A stretch of 64,000 nt of DNA, from the NCBI GenBank assembly GCA_949357655.1, contig CASHTG010000012.1, positions 2,604,001 through 2,668,000 of the forward strand, given 5' to 3'. Made by a program: the position numbers and the translations under genes. Shown here one piece after another: positions 47,701 through 59,792 of the stretch. The notes under the pieces were generated by a model. It ran no database searches, had not been told where the DNA came from, and was given only the letters and a program-made list of their open reading frames with translations. Origin of the DNA: Parascedosporium putredinis. Its lineage: Eukaryota > Ascomycota > Sordariomycetes > Microascales > Microascaceae. How positions within the stretch are numbered: the first letter of the stretch is position 1; each line of letters opens with the position of its first letter.

Positions 47701-48704
47701 GCTTGTTCCTTTGAGAACATAGATGCTAACAGCAGATTTGCGTAGGCGGACAAGGAGACAACCTTCTTCCACACTTTTGCTCACTCTGATTCGACGCCTC
47801 GAGCTGCCGCCAATGACACCATTATCAAGGACGCCGCCTCCTCCACCCTCCTAGTCAAGGATATCCGTTCTGAGCTTCGTCTCCTTCGTAACCTTTTCAC
47901 CGTGCAACTACAGGTAGTCCAGGACCTTGCCAAAGAGTTTTGGCCACACGATGACTCCCGCTACACTCTAGGTGCGAGTTCGACCGCTCGAAAAGCACTG
48001 AGAGAAGGGTTCATCCGTGACAGCGGCCTCCATACCCTGATCGAGCGCGTGGATAACCTTGACAAGGACGCATCAGCAACACTAGTAGGGGTAAGGTCTG
48101 ACCCTCGATGCAATTTTGCAACTAGCGCTAACGACTGAATACTCTGTAGCTTGGCAATATTATCCAGGCCATGCAGGCACAGGCTTCGCTGAAAGAGGCG
48201 GAGTCTGCGAGACTCATGAACCTCATACTTTTGCCCTTTACGATCGTCACTGTCATATTTGTAAGCTTGCCCATTTTCTTCCTACTCGTACCCCTCCCTA
48301 CCTCTGATGGCCGAGTCGCGAGAGTCAATGCCATTAACTAGACTACACCCAGACACCCCTTTCCTTCCTAACAAGCTTGTTTGCCGTCAACACCACCAAC
48401 TTCCCGACGAACGATGATGGAGAGGTCCGGCTCACCCCGGCCTACTTTAATTTGAGAATGGGTAAGATATGATTTCCAACATCCATTCTGGGTTCTGCCA
48501 CGATGTGTTACTAACAGGCGTGAAGTGGTTGGGGAACTTTCCAGCCTACTACCTCTCGCCTTGCTTATCCTTGGGATATATCGGTATCAAGCCGAAGCTC
48601 GGAAACCCACCCACGAGCGGAGTTGGATGTTCAAGGCTATGGACTGGGTGCGACGATTGCCCTCAAGGGCGGACAGGCTAAAGGAGGAGGCTTCTACGGT
48701 GTAG
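44775..48704 (+). CDS. ankyrin-repeat protein with C-terminal CorA-like channel domain (four apparent frameshifts)
   Basis: I assemble about 1,045 residues from eleven exons: 44775-45544, 45685-46337, 46398-46412, 46493-46639, 46710-46829, 46912-47381, 47472-47686, 47746-48090, 48150-48260, 48353-48461 and 48526-48704. Ankyrin repeats lie at about 100-305 (DGNTPLHH, TPLHAF, GNSPLHVA). The middle has markers of fungal CorA-like proteins, such as MTWIRDF and KWLVVRQLWLWKLDD. Two membrane segments end the protein, TM1 about 938-961 (FTIVTVIFTPLSFLTSLF) and TM2 about 987-1006 (LLPLALLILGIY), then a basic tail. CorA channels carry Mg2+ through a pore marked GMN after TM1; here the position reads AVN, so transport is uncertain. 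Frame losses lie at 45,049-45,053, 45,334-45,337, about 47,042 and 47,146-47,150. The third exon is only 15 bp and the last intron uses an AAG acceptor. The exon 4 donor could be 46,634 instead of 46,640. Confidence 0.8.
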
Positions 48705-50068
48705 AGTGCGAGGTGTCGGTGCCAAAGTTTCTCGATAAGCATTTCTAAGTCGCGCGCAAGTCTTATATATGGCAATGGTTTCTCTCAATCCCCGTGCCTC
48801 GGATATGTCTGGCCCTGATCCTGGGCCAAAAGGTGAGCAAGGCTGAGCAAAAGCAGTGAGCGAGGTTAACGATGGCGGCTAAAGAGATGGTTAATCCAGA
48901 AAGTAGAGGGCAGAAAGCCTTTGTCATCAAGATTGTTTCGGGTTTGATTGAACCTTGAGCGTTCAAGACACTACGGACAAACAACCACGACTGCCCTCTC
49001 ATTTTCTTTTTCCCATGTTGTCTTGAGAGAATGCGACTCAAAATGGGGAATTGAAGAAGAAGAATAAAGACAGCGTGGGCTAACGACCCTTCTTCACCAT
49101 TGATGGATCTATCCCGGAATGGCGGTACTTGCATACAAAGGAGTGTCCCACACAATCCGGCCCCGGTTATATTGCGATCTTGCCTGGGACTAAAAGCTCG
49201 ACGTGGTTAATTTGCTACCAAAGGACGAGATTTAGGCTCTCTCCCCTCCCCAGACTTTTTGCCAGACTTGTACTTCCCCAATCATTCCTCATCCTTATGG
49301 TACTTCGCTTTCCCTAAGCGGTGGCGAGCACTGGTACCCTCGTCATCAGGAAGCGGTAGTAGTTTCCGCACCGCTTAAGCGCAATGAAGAATCGGGGAAC
49401 GGGCACCGCAGCTGGACAATCGAGTACATTGAAATGCAGTGAATAGATGAAGCATCCCAAGAATTCAGCAGGAGAGTAATCTGTCGCTTTATATTAACTC
49501 TGCCCGCCTCCACTCCTGTCTGACCAGGTGACTGAGGAGGACTCGTCAATGGCATTAGGACGCCATAATCCAAGCATTCGTTCTTCTCTCTCTCTTTTCT
49601 TTTGTGCGAGTACGTGTGTATCCTGTGTCTAAATCTCGAGTCTTCACTCTTGTCTTGGTGGAAGCCTTGACCTACGTTTGCCTCCATCCCCCTCTTCTCC
49701 CTTTTGCTTTTTATTAGAGTCTTTTTCTTTTTTTCTTCCTTTTGCTCTTTGGTTACCTCCAGACATCTTAGCTCGATCAAGCCTCTTCTATCCTTTGAGA
49801 CGGAGAGAAAAACATCAAGTGAAAGCACGCCCTTGGATGTTAGTTTGCGCTTGGCGTAACTCAAAATTCTTCGTGGTGCCCCTCATTACGACATATCCTG
49901 CCTCTTCCCTCCCCTCTTCCTTGATATTATATAGCGATATTTTCTTTCGTTCTTTTCTTTCGAACGACCCTTATTTCGACAATTCCGAGGACCAACAGCA
50001 GACGCAGGACGTCACCAGGGAGGCGAAAAGGCGGCGCCGGATCAGGAAGGGCGAGCGAACAGGATACA
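48705..50068. other. intergenic region
   Basis: About 1.4 kb with no supported gene. Pyrimidine-rich sequence from about 49,580 to 49,990 probably belongs to the promoter and leader of the gene at 50,069. A 172-codon minus-strand frame (49,346-49,864) is low-complexity, rich in Lys and Glu opposite this CT-rich tract. Confidence 0.5.
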
Positions 50069-50960
50069 ATGGCGCCTCGGGGCGTCGTCTTCGCCTTAGC
50101 GTGCGCGATAACATCCGCCCGTGCTGCATTCACCAACAGCTTCGACGGCCTGACCCACGGGCGGCGAGTGGAAGTGTCGTGGGATAAGCTTAGCGCGGGG
50201 ACCAGCCGGCGTACCTTTCTGGGAGGATCTTCAACGAGACGGAGAATGGCGTGGTTTCCTTCCAAGCCAACCTCTCGAGTAAGTGCCTTTTTTCTTTTGA
50301 TGTCCTTCAAGTTTTCTTTTGCAATGCCTTCGAGATACAATGCGCGCGGCTTTCGGGGTTGGCAGGTAACACACGCCATGTGCCCACCTGGGAGCAGCTC
50401 AATAGGGCGTCTATAGGCTCGAGGAACCCCACCTGCTCACAGTCCATTCTCGTAGTTGGCATCACGGACACGACGTTCTCCTGGATCAACGCACCATACC
50501 CCCTTCCCTACATGCCGACAGCTCAGTACGAGCTAGAGCTTTTGCCCGAGAACCCGCCTGCTGCATCCGATGGCGCCTCAAACGGCCAAACCTCACTCGC
50601 AAAGTCGGACCTCTTCTACATAATTCACTCCAGCAGCGAAGAAGACGGAGGATCGAGGAATGTAAGTTCACCGACGGGAAAGAGAGCCCCTCTTCCTCAT
50701 CCATCATCCATGATCCTTATTTTGCTAACGCGCCACTACCTCGCAAGCCGACCGTGATCACCGAGCCCCACCCGACCACGGAGCCGACGAAATCGCGGGG
50801 CGGTCCCAGCACTGCAATCATCATTGTCGCCGTGTGCGTTGGCCTCGGCGTCCCGATTCTTGCGGGCATTGGCGTTTGGATCTGGTGCATGCGGCGAGAA
50901 AGGCGGCGGCGGCAGTATGAGGAAAGCCGCAGGATAAGATATCAGACAATTATTGACTAA
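50069..50960 (+). CDS. secreted single-pass membrane protein, function unknown (one apparent frameshift)
   Basis: The protein has about 239 residues in three exons (50069-50278, 50366-50661, 50748-50960). Residues 1-19 (MAPRGVVFALACAITSARA) are a clear signal peptide. An extracellular part of about 140 residues follows, with strand-like segments (RVEVSWDKL, GVVSFQANLS, SILVVGITDTTFSW) and several N-x-S/T sites. A short Pro/Thr stalk precedes one transmembrane helix near 190-212 (AIIIVAVCVGLGVPILAGIG) and a very basic cytoplasmic tail (RRERRRRQYEESRR). The topology is type I. The opening resembles the Kre9/Knh1-like domain of fungal wall proteins, but only loosely, so I give no function. One G is missing at 50,197-50,200. 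The first intron is 87 bp and stop-free in frame; the second ends in AAG, with a GCTAAC branch about 20 nt upstream. Confidence 0.72.
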
Positions 50961-53900
50961 CGACTGTTGTATTTACGATAAGATGATGCTGAGCAAGGCA
51001 AACACTGTAAGATTGCGTAGACAAAAATGACATTAGCAATAGCCGCGCCCTCCTAATCCCTTGGTGATTCGTCTTGTCTATCCTTGGAGGCAAGTCCCGA
51101 GTCTGCAGGCTCAAGTCCTTCCGTCCCATTTTCAATAGAGAGTCGAGCGGCCAGAGATGAGGCACAAACTTGTTAACTCGGAGCCTTAAGTGATAATTTA
51201 TAGTTACTGCTGTAGCAAGTTTCTAGGTATCTATGAGTACTTCTTTTCTAATCTTTTTGTTGGCAAGACGCCCTCGTCTCCCCTTGGATACTCCAACTCC
51301 GGCTCCAGGAAAGCCACCACGTAGGTCACTGAAGCCTCTCAAAGTCTGGGAGTGGTTTTGGGACATACCATCCGCCCGTTCCTACCCACCTCACATGTAC
51401 GGGCTTTGAAAAGTTAGAGACAGAATAGCTTTCTTCTGACTTGATACGGGATGGACCTTCTCCAGGACCGCCTCCGGTTTCTCTCTTTCCTCACCCTGTT
51501 CGCCCACCGTCTGCGTATCAGCCAACCTTTAGCCAGCTACCTAAGCGCCGAGTACACATGTGTCGAACTCGATGAGACCCTTGACATACCTAAAGACTCT
51601 GCTGATTCTTTGTCCTGCCATGCGTCTTGTTAACCACGCTTGACGATAGATTGGGGGCGCTGAGGCTCGCCTCTGCCTCAGCTCATGTTGTCGGAGTATC
51701 CTGTTGATATGGCGCCTACTCTGTCGAGCGGTTCTACGGGTCCGAAAACGCGCCCCCATGTTTCCCACGGCCTTTGAGATGCTAGCATTTGCGTTAAGAG
51801 CAAATCTATTGGCAGCGAACACGACCCAGTCGCCGGATAAGCATGCTCGTGGGGACCGAGGACGTCAATAGATGTAGATAGATATGAGCGGTGCTATAGG
51901 TCTCATCTAGGAAGGGGAATAAGGTAGTAGAATAAACAATCGCCAACCGTAATGCTACTAGTGTCGAGGTTTTGAAGCCAAACCCCGAGTGCGCCAAGAG
52001 AGAGAGTGGTTGAAAGTGCAGATACGCCTCGGATTCACAACGGATACTAAACGAATTTCCGATTCTCGCTGACTCGACACGCCCCACACTTGGGTTCTAA
52101 AGGCAGGCGCTTTCCACGCCGCGATGGTACACAGGTAGACAGACTTATGCCATCTATACGATTGCACTCTTCCCAGTGACTAACGAGGACGTAAGAGAAA
52201 TGGGCCAACGGAGAAGGAGCGAGTGTCCCCATTGCCTCTTCCTGTGACAGTATGCGAATCTTGCATGAGTTACGAGCCGAGTCTGGACAGTGATAATGCC
52301 AAGTACAGGATGCAGAATCTCCTGGACTGAATGGTCTATCTATGAAAGGAGTCCTTGCACAGAGGGACGGGTACGCGATGGTAGAGCATGGGCCCGTCTT
52401 GGATCCGCCCACCACTGCGCCGCTGCCTTCATGGGAAAATAAGCAACAGCTGGCTGCGAGGCCTATACTAGCTCAAGCAGAATTCCCTTGCTAATAACGA
52501 AAGGGTAACCGGCCCTGTCGGGGAGGGTTGGCCACGCTACGTGAATGAGACGGCGGTGCTGCTCATCTCCGGCCCGGAGTGGGGCCGGACTTACCCGTCC
52601 GCCTTCCTCTCGACGCCTGTGTCAGGTGTTGCTCAGTGACGAGAGCAACTTGGATTACAAACCCCCACCCTCCTGGAGCAAAGTGGGTTGGCCGGGTTTC
52701 CTCTTTGGCAGAACCATCTCTTTTGTCTTTGTCGCTGCCATAGTGTAGGTCTGGAGGAAAAGGACCCCGGATCCTCTAGTCTAGTTCTACTATCCGAGTC
52801 CGATTCCGGGCCTATGGCTGCAGTCTTGCAAGTGAGGTGGCGAAGAATGAAAGAGGCTGGAACTGCCAGCTCCATCCCTCATGGATGCATGCAAAACCAT
52901 GCTCTCAGCAGGATTTCGGCCTCGAAAACGGCCGCCATCACGGTCAAAGATGCCACTTCATTGGCACATGGTCCGGGATCAAGCATGTCGGCACTTTGAT
53001 CTCTTGTTTCGTATTTTCCCTCTTTTTCCGAACTCGAGCTCAGGTACAGTAGTGTACATCAATGCAAGACGGACGGAGGTTCTTGCCTAGTCTGGAGGGG
53101 AACGAACAACAGAGCCCGCCTCTTCTTAGGAGGCCCGAGGTGAATCCCCTTGCCAGCGGACACAGGATTGGTTTTTCCCGCCTGGTGAGCGGCAGCTGCA
53201 CGGACTTTGACGTAGTGACCAGACCAAAAAAAAAAGTGTCTGGAGAGGGGTTGGGTGGTATCCATGTATGCAGCTTTGCACTCGAGCCTCTCTCAAGTTG
53301 TGGAGACCAGAAACGACAGGGTTGTTGATTGGCCGACATTGTTTCCTTCCATCGATGACGGAAACCCGTCAAGCAAATCGTTCTTTAAAAATCACTTTTG
53401 AATCGGATGTTCACCACTAGCTCGACGCAGCCTTCTAGTTGACGAGCTGTTAGTAGCAGAGCCTAGAGTTCCAGGCAGGCTACAATGCTGTATCACGTCT
53501 GGGATGGCGGGGAGGCGAGACCTCAGTGTGCTTGGCCCGCCATCTCCCAGTTCGTTGGTGCTGAAAGAGTTCGCCGCGCCTCAGGGATTGGCCTTGCAAG
53601 CCCACCTCCCGCTTTTCACCCCCGTACATGGGTTGGGTCTCTTTGGTTGAGCTGGAGCTTGGGGTAGGTACCTGGATGATGGGTCAGATGGCGTGTGAGC
53701 TATGGCGTGCGTCAAGAGAGACGACAGCTTCCTTGCTTCGATCGAGCCTTCTCCCTCTTCTTTATCCTTGGGAACTCCTTTTCCGTTTCCCTTTCCAAGG
53801 CAATCATTCCCTTGCTCCATGACTACGGCTGTATAGATTTAGCAGTAGCGCGAGGACACAACTGTCACACCGATAGCATACGAAATGAGAGAGAACCCTC

Positions 53901-54007
53901 CAAGCGAGGCGTGGCGGAACTGTTTCTTTCTTTCGCCCGTTCACCGACCTTCAGGGTCCTACTCAGATCCCAACCAACGAGGATGAGAAAGAATAGTACG
54001 ATATTGA

Positions 54008-54045
54008 CATGTCCTGGTCCTAGGGGCATGTCCTGGTTCTAGGGG
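54008..54045. repeat. 19-bp tandem duplication
   Basis: Two adjacent 19-bp copies, CATGTCCTGGTCCTAGGGG and the same with one C-to-T change. Confidence 0.85.
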
Positions 54046-55165
54046 GCAACAACCTATACACTAGAGGAGAAGCCGTCGAGAGCGCAAATTTGTTCTGCCC
54101 CCATCTTTCATAGCCCTCCCAACAGGAACCTGGGTGGAGGACAGACGCTAGTGTCGATCGCCCGGCCGGAAAGGAACAATTAATATTACAGCCATGTGCA
54201 CCGACATGTTGAATGGAGCCTTTGTTCTGGCTGGCCCGAGCCATTTCGTCCGTGGAGCGGGGCCCGGCATCATGGGCACTTGGGGACCTGTCCCCTGGTC
54301 GAAGCTTGGACTTATGAGGCTCCTACTAAGGTCTCCTGGAGAACAATACGATCTTGGGTGAGATCGTGAGAGGGGAGAGGCGATGCGGCACAGCAACAGG
54401 GATAAAGAAAACGTCCAAGAGCCAGGAATACCACTCCAGAATCTCCGGCCCGTCATCGAGTAACCTCTGGCTCAAAAAGAAAAAGAAAAAAAACATACGA
54501 AGCATATAATTTCAACCCCCAAAAGAACAACCCAGCCAGGCGGGATCTGGGGTACTTGTAATGAGGGCGGGCGGTGGTAGGACACCTCATTTTCCCAGTC
54601 CGCCTTCTCCAAGAGTGACGACATGTGTTTCTGACCACACCTTGTCCCCCAGGCAAGTAGGACAGAGAGACTCAAGACGCAAGTAACTGCTCGAGCAGCC
54701 GGTGCAGAAGACAGTGGCAGTCCTAGAGTAGCAGGCTGAAGATGCCCGCCTCGCCATTCCAATCGACTTGAAGCTGATGTGTGGAACGGCATCTTAGTAG
54801 CTCGATTGGAATTGTGTGTGGCCTTTCCCCTTCAGCATATCATATCCACGTTGACATGATGGAGTTCTTCTACATGTAGTCTACTGCTAGTGATGCTCGT
54901 GCATATGGGACATGGGGGTGGGGAGCATCACGGTCGAACACCCTCTCCTATGTTGATTCCTACGAAGGTCGGCCCTTGCAGCGGGAAATGCACAAGCTAG
55001 TTAGTCGCCCCGAGGTTCTCAACTTCAATATTATACATAGAGCTAGAGCACGGATTCTCAGTTGTCAGTGGTGAACGATGGGGTACATCCGTGTAAAGAC
55101 TGATACTTGATCGTTTGGAGTGGGCATGTAAAAAAGCGATGAGCGAGGACCTTTCAAGTAAAGGT

Positions 55166-55183
55166 GGTCAGGGTCAGGGTCAG
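55166..55183. repeat. GGTCAG hexamer repeat
   Basis: Three perfect tandem copies of GGTCAG. Confidence 0.75.
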
Positions 55184-57660
55184 CGAGTCAGACAAACCCC
55201 CAAACATGAAGGCACTGATACAGAAAAGGGAGCTCCAAAGGGGCTTACGGGATGGGATATTTCTGGAATTCCTTTCTGTTGCTATAGAATATTCTTGACG
55301 CAGGGGACCTCGCTTGAACCCCAAGAACATTGAAGTTGATGGGTGAAGCTACCAGCAGCTTCAGGGATCACGAGGGGGTCAAGAACAACAAGTGTAGTTA
55401 AGAGCAACCGGCTTGGCGGCCAAATTATCAATTTCCAATTTCTGTTGCCTTCTTGATCAGGCTAGCACCACATCGCCATTCCTTTTAGCTTGCCACTAGC
55501 TAGGGGTCATCGTTGACAGCGTTTGGTCGGACCTTGAAATTACTTCGTACATTGATTAATTCCCGGAAACTCTACTTTGTACGGAGACAAGCAGACCAGC
55601 AAGTCACCAAGTCACCCGAAGCCGAAGGACTCGTTTTCCGTCAAGGGACCATACTAAGAACGGCAAAAGCATCATCGGCCGACGCAGTAGGGGGCGGCGC
55701 AGGCAAAAAGCTGGAGAAGGCTGATTGATATACACTAGATAGTCCCACCGTCACCATGCTCCTGCCCGAAGGGCGCTGGCGCCTCGGAGGTGGACCCGCC
55801 GCTGCGGTCTGGCAGAATGAAGGTGATCCACAAACCTGCCAATCGGCCGTAAAAGATGGTTGGAGAAGTGGAGGGACGATGTGGCTAATACGATGGACTG
55901 AAGAATGTCGGATAGGGTGCTGGGGCCTGGCGGGACGTTCGGTGCGCTTTCGGACAGCGATCTCTCAGAATAACATCCATCTGGATCCATTGTAGTCCTC
56001 GTCGGAGACGAAGACGAACTCCGCTTTTAGGTTTGGCTCATTACGTGTACTATTCTATCTAATATCCTTGAGATAGAAGCGAATTAGACTGAATGCTCGA
56101 CTTTGTAGCTTACAATTCGAGCCAAGTGGCAAGCCCATTCTCATTCCCGGGCCCGGATTTGACCTATGAAGTATCAGCTATCCGGAGCCTCAAGGACGAA
56201 CAAGGGGGTTTAACGAGATCTCCCCACACCATGACCATGATGATTGGCATGGATCGGTAGCTACCTTAACAGGTGCCATGTTGCTGAAGGTCCGCCCTAA
56301 GAAATTCAAATGGCGGCGGCGGTCGACCGGGCCCCTTTATCCCTTGGGATAGGGAAGGCGCGGGTTTACAGAATTTATCGGAGCAGCATATTGAACTAAC
56401 AGGAGTTCGAACCTCCACAAGGAGAGAATCATCTCAAGTTTGAGGACTTGAGGGCTCCGATGCAAAAACCTCGGGTGTTTTGGCGCCCAGCTGAAGGAAC
56501 GCAGATCTCCATGATTGATCCTTTGTATCAAGGGTGAAAGTGAGAGCAATCACGATGGTCGAGTGGGAACTGGACCGTTGCCGAGGGGGCCTGAATCGGC
56601 GGGCTAGCACCCATCCGGCCGGCTCACGGTCGGCGATGAGAAAAGTTGGGGTTCGTTCACCTCCTCGTACACCAAACTCTTCAAAGTAGTCAACTCGTCC
56701 CAAGAAAGAGAAATGAAGATGGGGGGCAGGGTGAGACAGACCCGAATTAGGCAAAAGAACGGAGGGGAGCTGAGGTGCGCGGGTCCGTTTCGGAAACACC
56801 AATCACCAAGGTTGTGATCGCCAGAGACTAGGTCGAATGAATAAAAACGGTAGTGATGATCATTGCGGCGGAACCAAGTTTCGTGCGGGTTGTCTGGCCG
56901 AGAGGGTTGCTCAAGCAGGGGAATGCAGGTCTGAACAAGGACGGACAGGTCCTTTCCATACTGCATACATGGATGGATGGAGCAGCCAGTCGCCAGTATT
57001 CTTGCCAGTTCAAATCCCGACCCAGAGGTCTCAGACTCCCTATCACTGATCGGCGCCCGCCCCCGGCTTCCCTGGAGGAAACAAATTGAGACCTAATCGC
57101 AGGTCGTTGCCGCGTACATGGATGTACAGAGAGAGAGTGTAAGAGTATGAGAGAGCGGCATTGATGATCGAATTTGAGATTTGATACTTCGTATCGTTTT
57201 TGTTTGTTCTTCTGCGGCTCTTTCTCAGTTTCGCTTTCCCAATCTGATATCCACATCATACGTCGTGCCTCCCTCGCGGCCTTTAGTACCTATTGGATAA
57301 GCCTTACGGAACTCAGCAGTTTTTATTGTATTTTTATTCTATTAAGATTTATATTGATGTATCCTGGCCTCTGACAGCTTCCGACTGCGTCGTATTTTGT
57401 TGTCCGCTACCCGTGCTCCCTCAAGCAGGAGGAATGCAAACGCGCAAACGAACAAGCAAACGGGATCGGCCAATAGATCTACAGATCCTGGCAATGCGAC
57501 ATATTGGGAATTTACACTAGCCTCGGCGGACGAGCAAAAGGAAGAAGAAGAACGTCAGGGTGTTTGCTCTTTCTTGGTCATGTATTCTCAGCAACCTCAG
57601 ACTGGTTTTGCGTGGTTGAGCTGAACCTACCTCCACTGTTTTCAGCCGCATGATATTATT

Positions 57661-57687
57661 GATACAGATGATACAAATGATACAGGT
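57661..57687. repeat. GATACAnnT 9-bp tandem repeat
   Basis: Three tandem 9-bp units, GATACAGAT, GATACAAAT and GATACAGGT, differ at two positions. Confidence 0.75.
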
Positions 57688-58466
57688 GAGATGACGTTCC
57701 TGTTGGTCTCCGCCCAAGACAAGTGATAGTGGCGTTGGTGGCTCGCTGTCGAGCTCTTCCACTGACGAGGCAATGTCATGCTGAGAGCTTGGCCAACGCA
57801 CCTCTTGGGTCCCGAGATTCTCTTGATGTACGAAGTATTACCAATGGGCCGTACCTTGGTACCCTTTGCGAGAACCGAAAGGGCAATTATTCCTCCATGC
57901 AGTGGAGTGTGTGTACCTCGGTAGGTGTGGATTGAGATACGCTACACTACATCCATCAAGGATGTATACCATGATTGAGGGCCTCTGAGTGGACAACTCG
58001 GCTTGCAGTTGCTGTTCGCTTTTCTCCGCATCCTCATTCCACCCTTCTCTTTCCCCAGCCATTGATCCTTGCGTGTAGTTCTTCCAACTTCTCATTGAAG
58101 GCTATCACTATGACTTGACTACTGCCATCTTCTTTCCCATTTTCCCTCTCTTATTACTCTTGTTTCTCTTCTCGGCAGTGTTGTTAATTTACTTTCGACT
58201 AGTTTATTCCTCCCTTTCCTCCATCATTCCTTCTCTCTCGTGTTCTAGTGCTTCTTCCGCTGCCCAACACAAAACGATGATTACTTTGGCATCACCTGGT
58301 GTCAGGTCAGTGTGCGTCTGTGCGAAGACCTTTTTGACAACCCTCCTCACCTCTCACCACCATTCCCACGGTTGGAGGGAGGAAACAATAATTGCATTGA
58401 TAATCGCCCTTGCCACGGACCTGTGCTCAGACACTAAAAGACCCAAAAGGCGTCGAGGCAACATGC

Positions 58467-58526
58467 ACTTGAGCACACTTGAGCACACTTGAGCACACTT
58501 GAGCGCACGTTAGCACACGTTAGCAC
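58467..58526. repeat. 10-bp minisatellite of two unit types
   Basis: Six tandem 10-bp units: three ACTTGAGCAC, one ACTTGAGCGC, then two ACGTTAGCAC. The type switch is sharp. Confidence 0.9.
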
Positions 58527-58723
58527 CACCCGCCGAGTCTAGTTTTCTGGGTCCATCTCCACCGGGGGCCTATCATCGAGAAAGGAACGGAAAACGCGGG
58601 TTGCCCTGTGCATGCTCGCATGTCGGGAAAAAGCTCAGGCCATCCGCGCCAACAACGATCACTGCCTTGAATGGCTAGTGAGTTGCGGAACTGAACTGAG
58701 GGCACCTATCCTTGGGCCTGGCT

Positions 58724-58765
58724 GGCATGGGCATGGACATGGGCGTGGGCGTGGGCGTGGACGAG
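58724..58765. repeat. GGCATG/GGCGTG hexamer repeat
   Basis: Seven tandem 6-bp units change from GGCATG through GACATG to GGCGTG and end in GACGAG. It lies about 200 bp from the 10-bp minisatellite. Confidence 0.85.
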
Positions 58766-59754
58766 GTGCGATGAGTTTGGCGATTGATCAATCTTTTCGC
58801 AGAGTTGATCTTTGCTGGTCCTTCGCAGCGGCACGAAAGCTCATCCATCTGCATCCGCATCCGCAAGCGCGTCGCTCATAATCTCCCCGCTGGGTACCTC
58901 AGTTTGCGTGACCCCCAATCGCAAGTGAAGTGGCTGGGCTGGCGAGCTGCTGTCTGTGGTAGACCGTCGATTTTGGCGTATCTAATAAGGCCAGACGCTC
59001 TTTATTATTAAACGAGCGCCCATATGATACTGGCCGCCCGCTATTCCATAAATAACCCCTCGAGAAAAGGGAGGGCAGGCAATGAAAATGCGACAGGCCT
59101 CGCTGCAGGAGAGCACGGGGTTGTGTTTGCGCCACGGAAATCAATATCGGGGTTAATCTCTTGCCACCACTTCAGCTACTTCGTAGCTGTTGGCTGACAG
59201 GGCAGAAGGCCAGCTAAGCCAGCCTGACTTGTCCTGCGAGAGCATCGCATCTATGGATGATAATAATAATACTCTGTATCCGCGACGGCGGAAGAACCCG
59301 AAATTCTGGGAGGCTAAAAAACATGCCTGGGTAATAGTGTTTTGCCTCGCCCCAAGATTCAATCTGCCGAAGCATCCACGGATCCATCCCATCTCTTGGA
59401 TTACATCCATGTATCCAATGGCCTTGCCAACGAACCGGATGTATCCTTATTTCCTCCCCTTCCCATCATGGCGAAAACAAAAGAATTTGGGTACGCAAAG
59501 GGCGAGGTGAGTGGTAAAGCGGACATCAACCTCGTAAGACGGAACCATCAGACGACAACCCACATACATGCTCCGCACTTCGACGAACCTGCTGTTTGTC
59601 AAATCTTGAGAGGACCCGTTGGCCTGCTTGGATCGCATGCAAGTGCAGTGGTGGCCACCCACGGTGGGAAAATGCTCCACCGGACAGCATGACCAGTCTG
59701 AAACAAGAGCCTTCATGTTCCTATCTTCGCAGACACAGGCACCACGGCACAAGG

Positions 59755-59758
59755 CACA

Positions 59759-59792
<34 letters not shown>
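59755..59792. repeat. interrupted CA microsatellite
   Basis: A CA run with one TA interruption at 59,765-59,766, followed by a G-rich segment. Confidence 0.9.

Noticed and set aside
49346..49864. 172-codon minus-strand frame
   Set aside because: It is Lys/Glu-rich because it reads opposite a CT-rich leader. There is no other evidence.
56395..56480. tRNA-like B box (GGTTCGAACTCC) on the minus strand
   Set aside because: No matching A box, acceptor stem or cloverleaf could be drawn from the bases upstream on that strand.
58115..58492. 125-codon plus-strand frame starting with a hydrophobic stretch
   Set aside because: The Phe/Leu-rich start comes from a T/C-rich tract and the remainder has no pattern. 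It is not convincing as a membrane protein.
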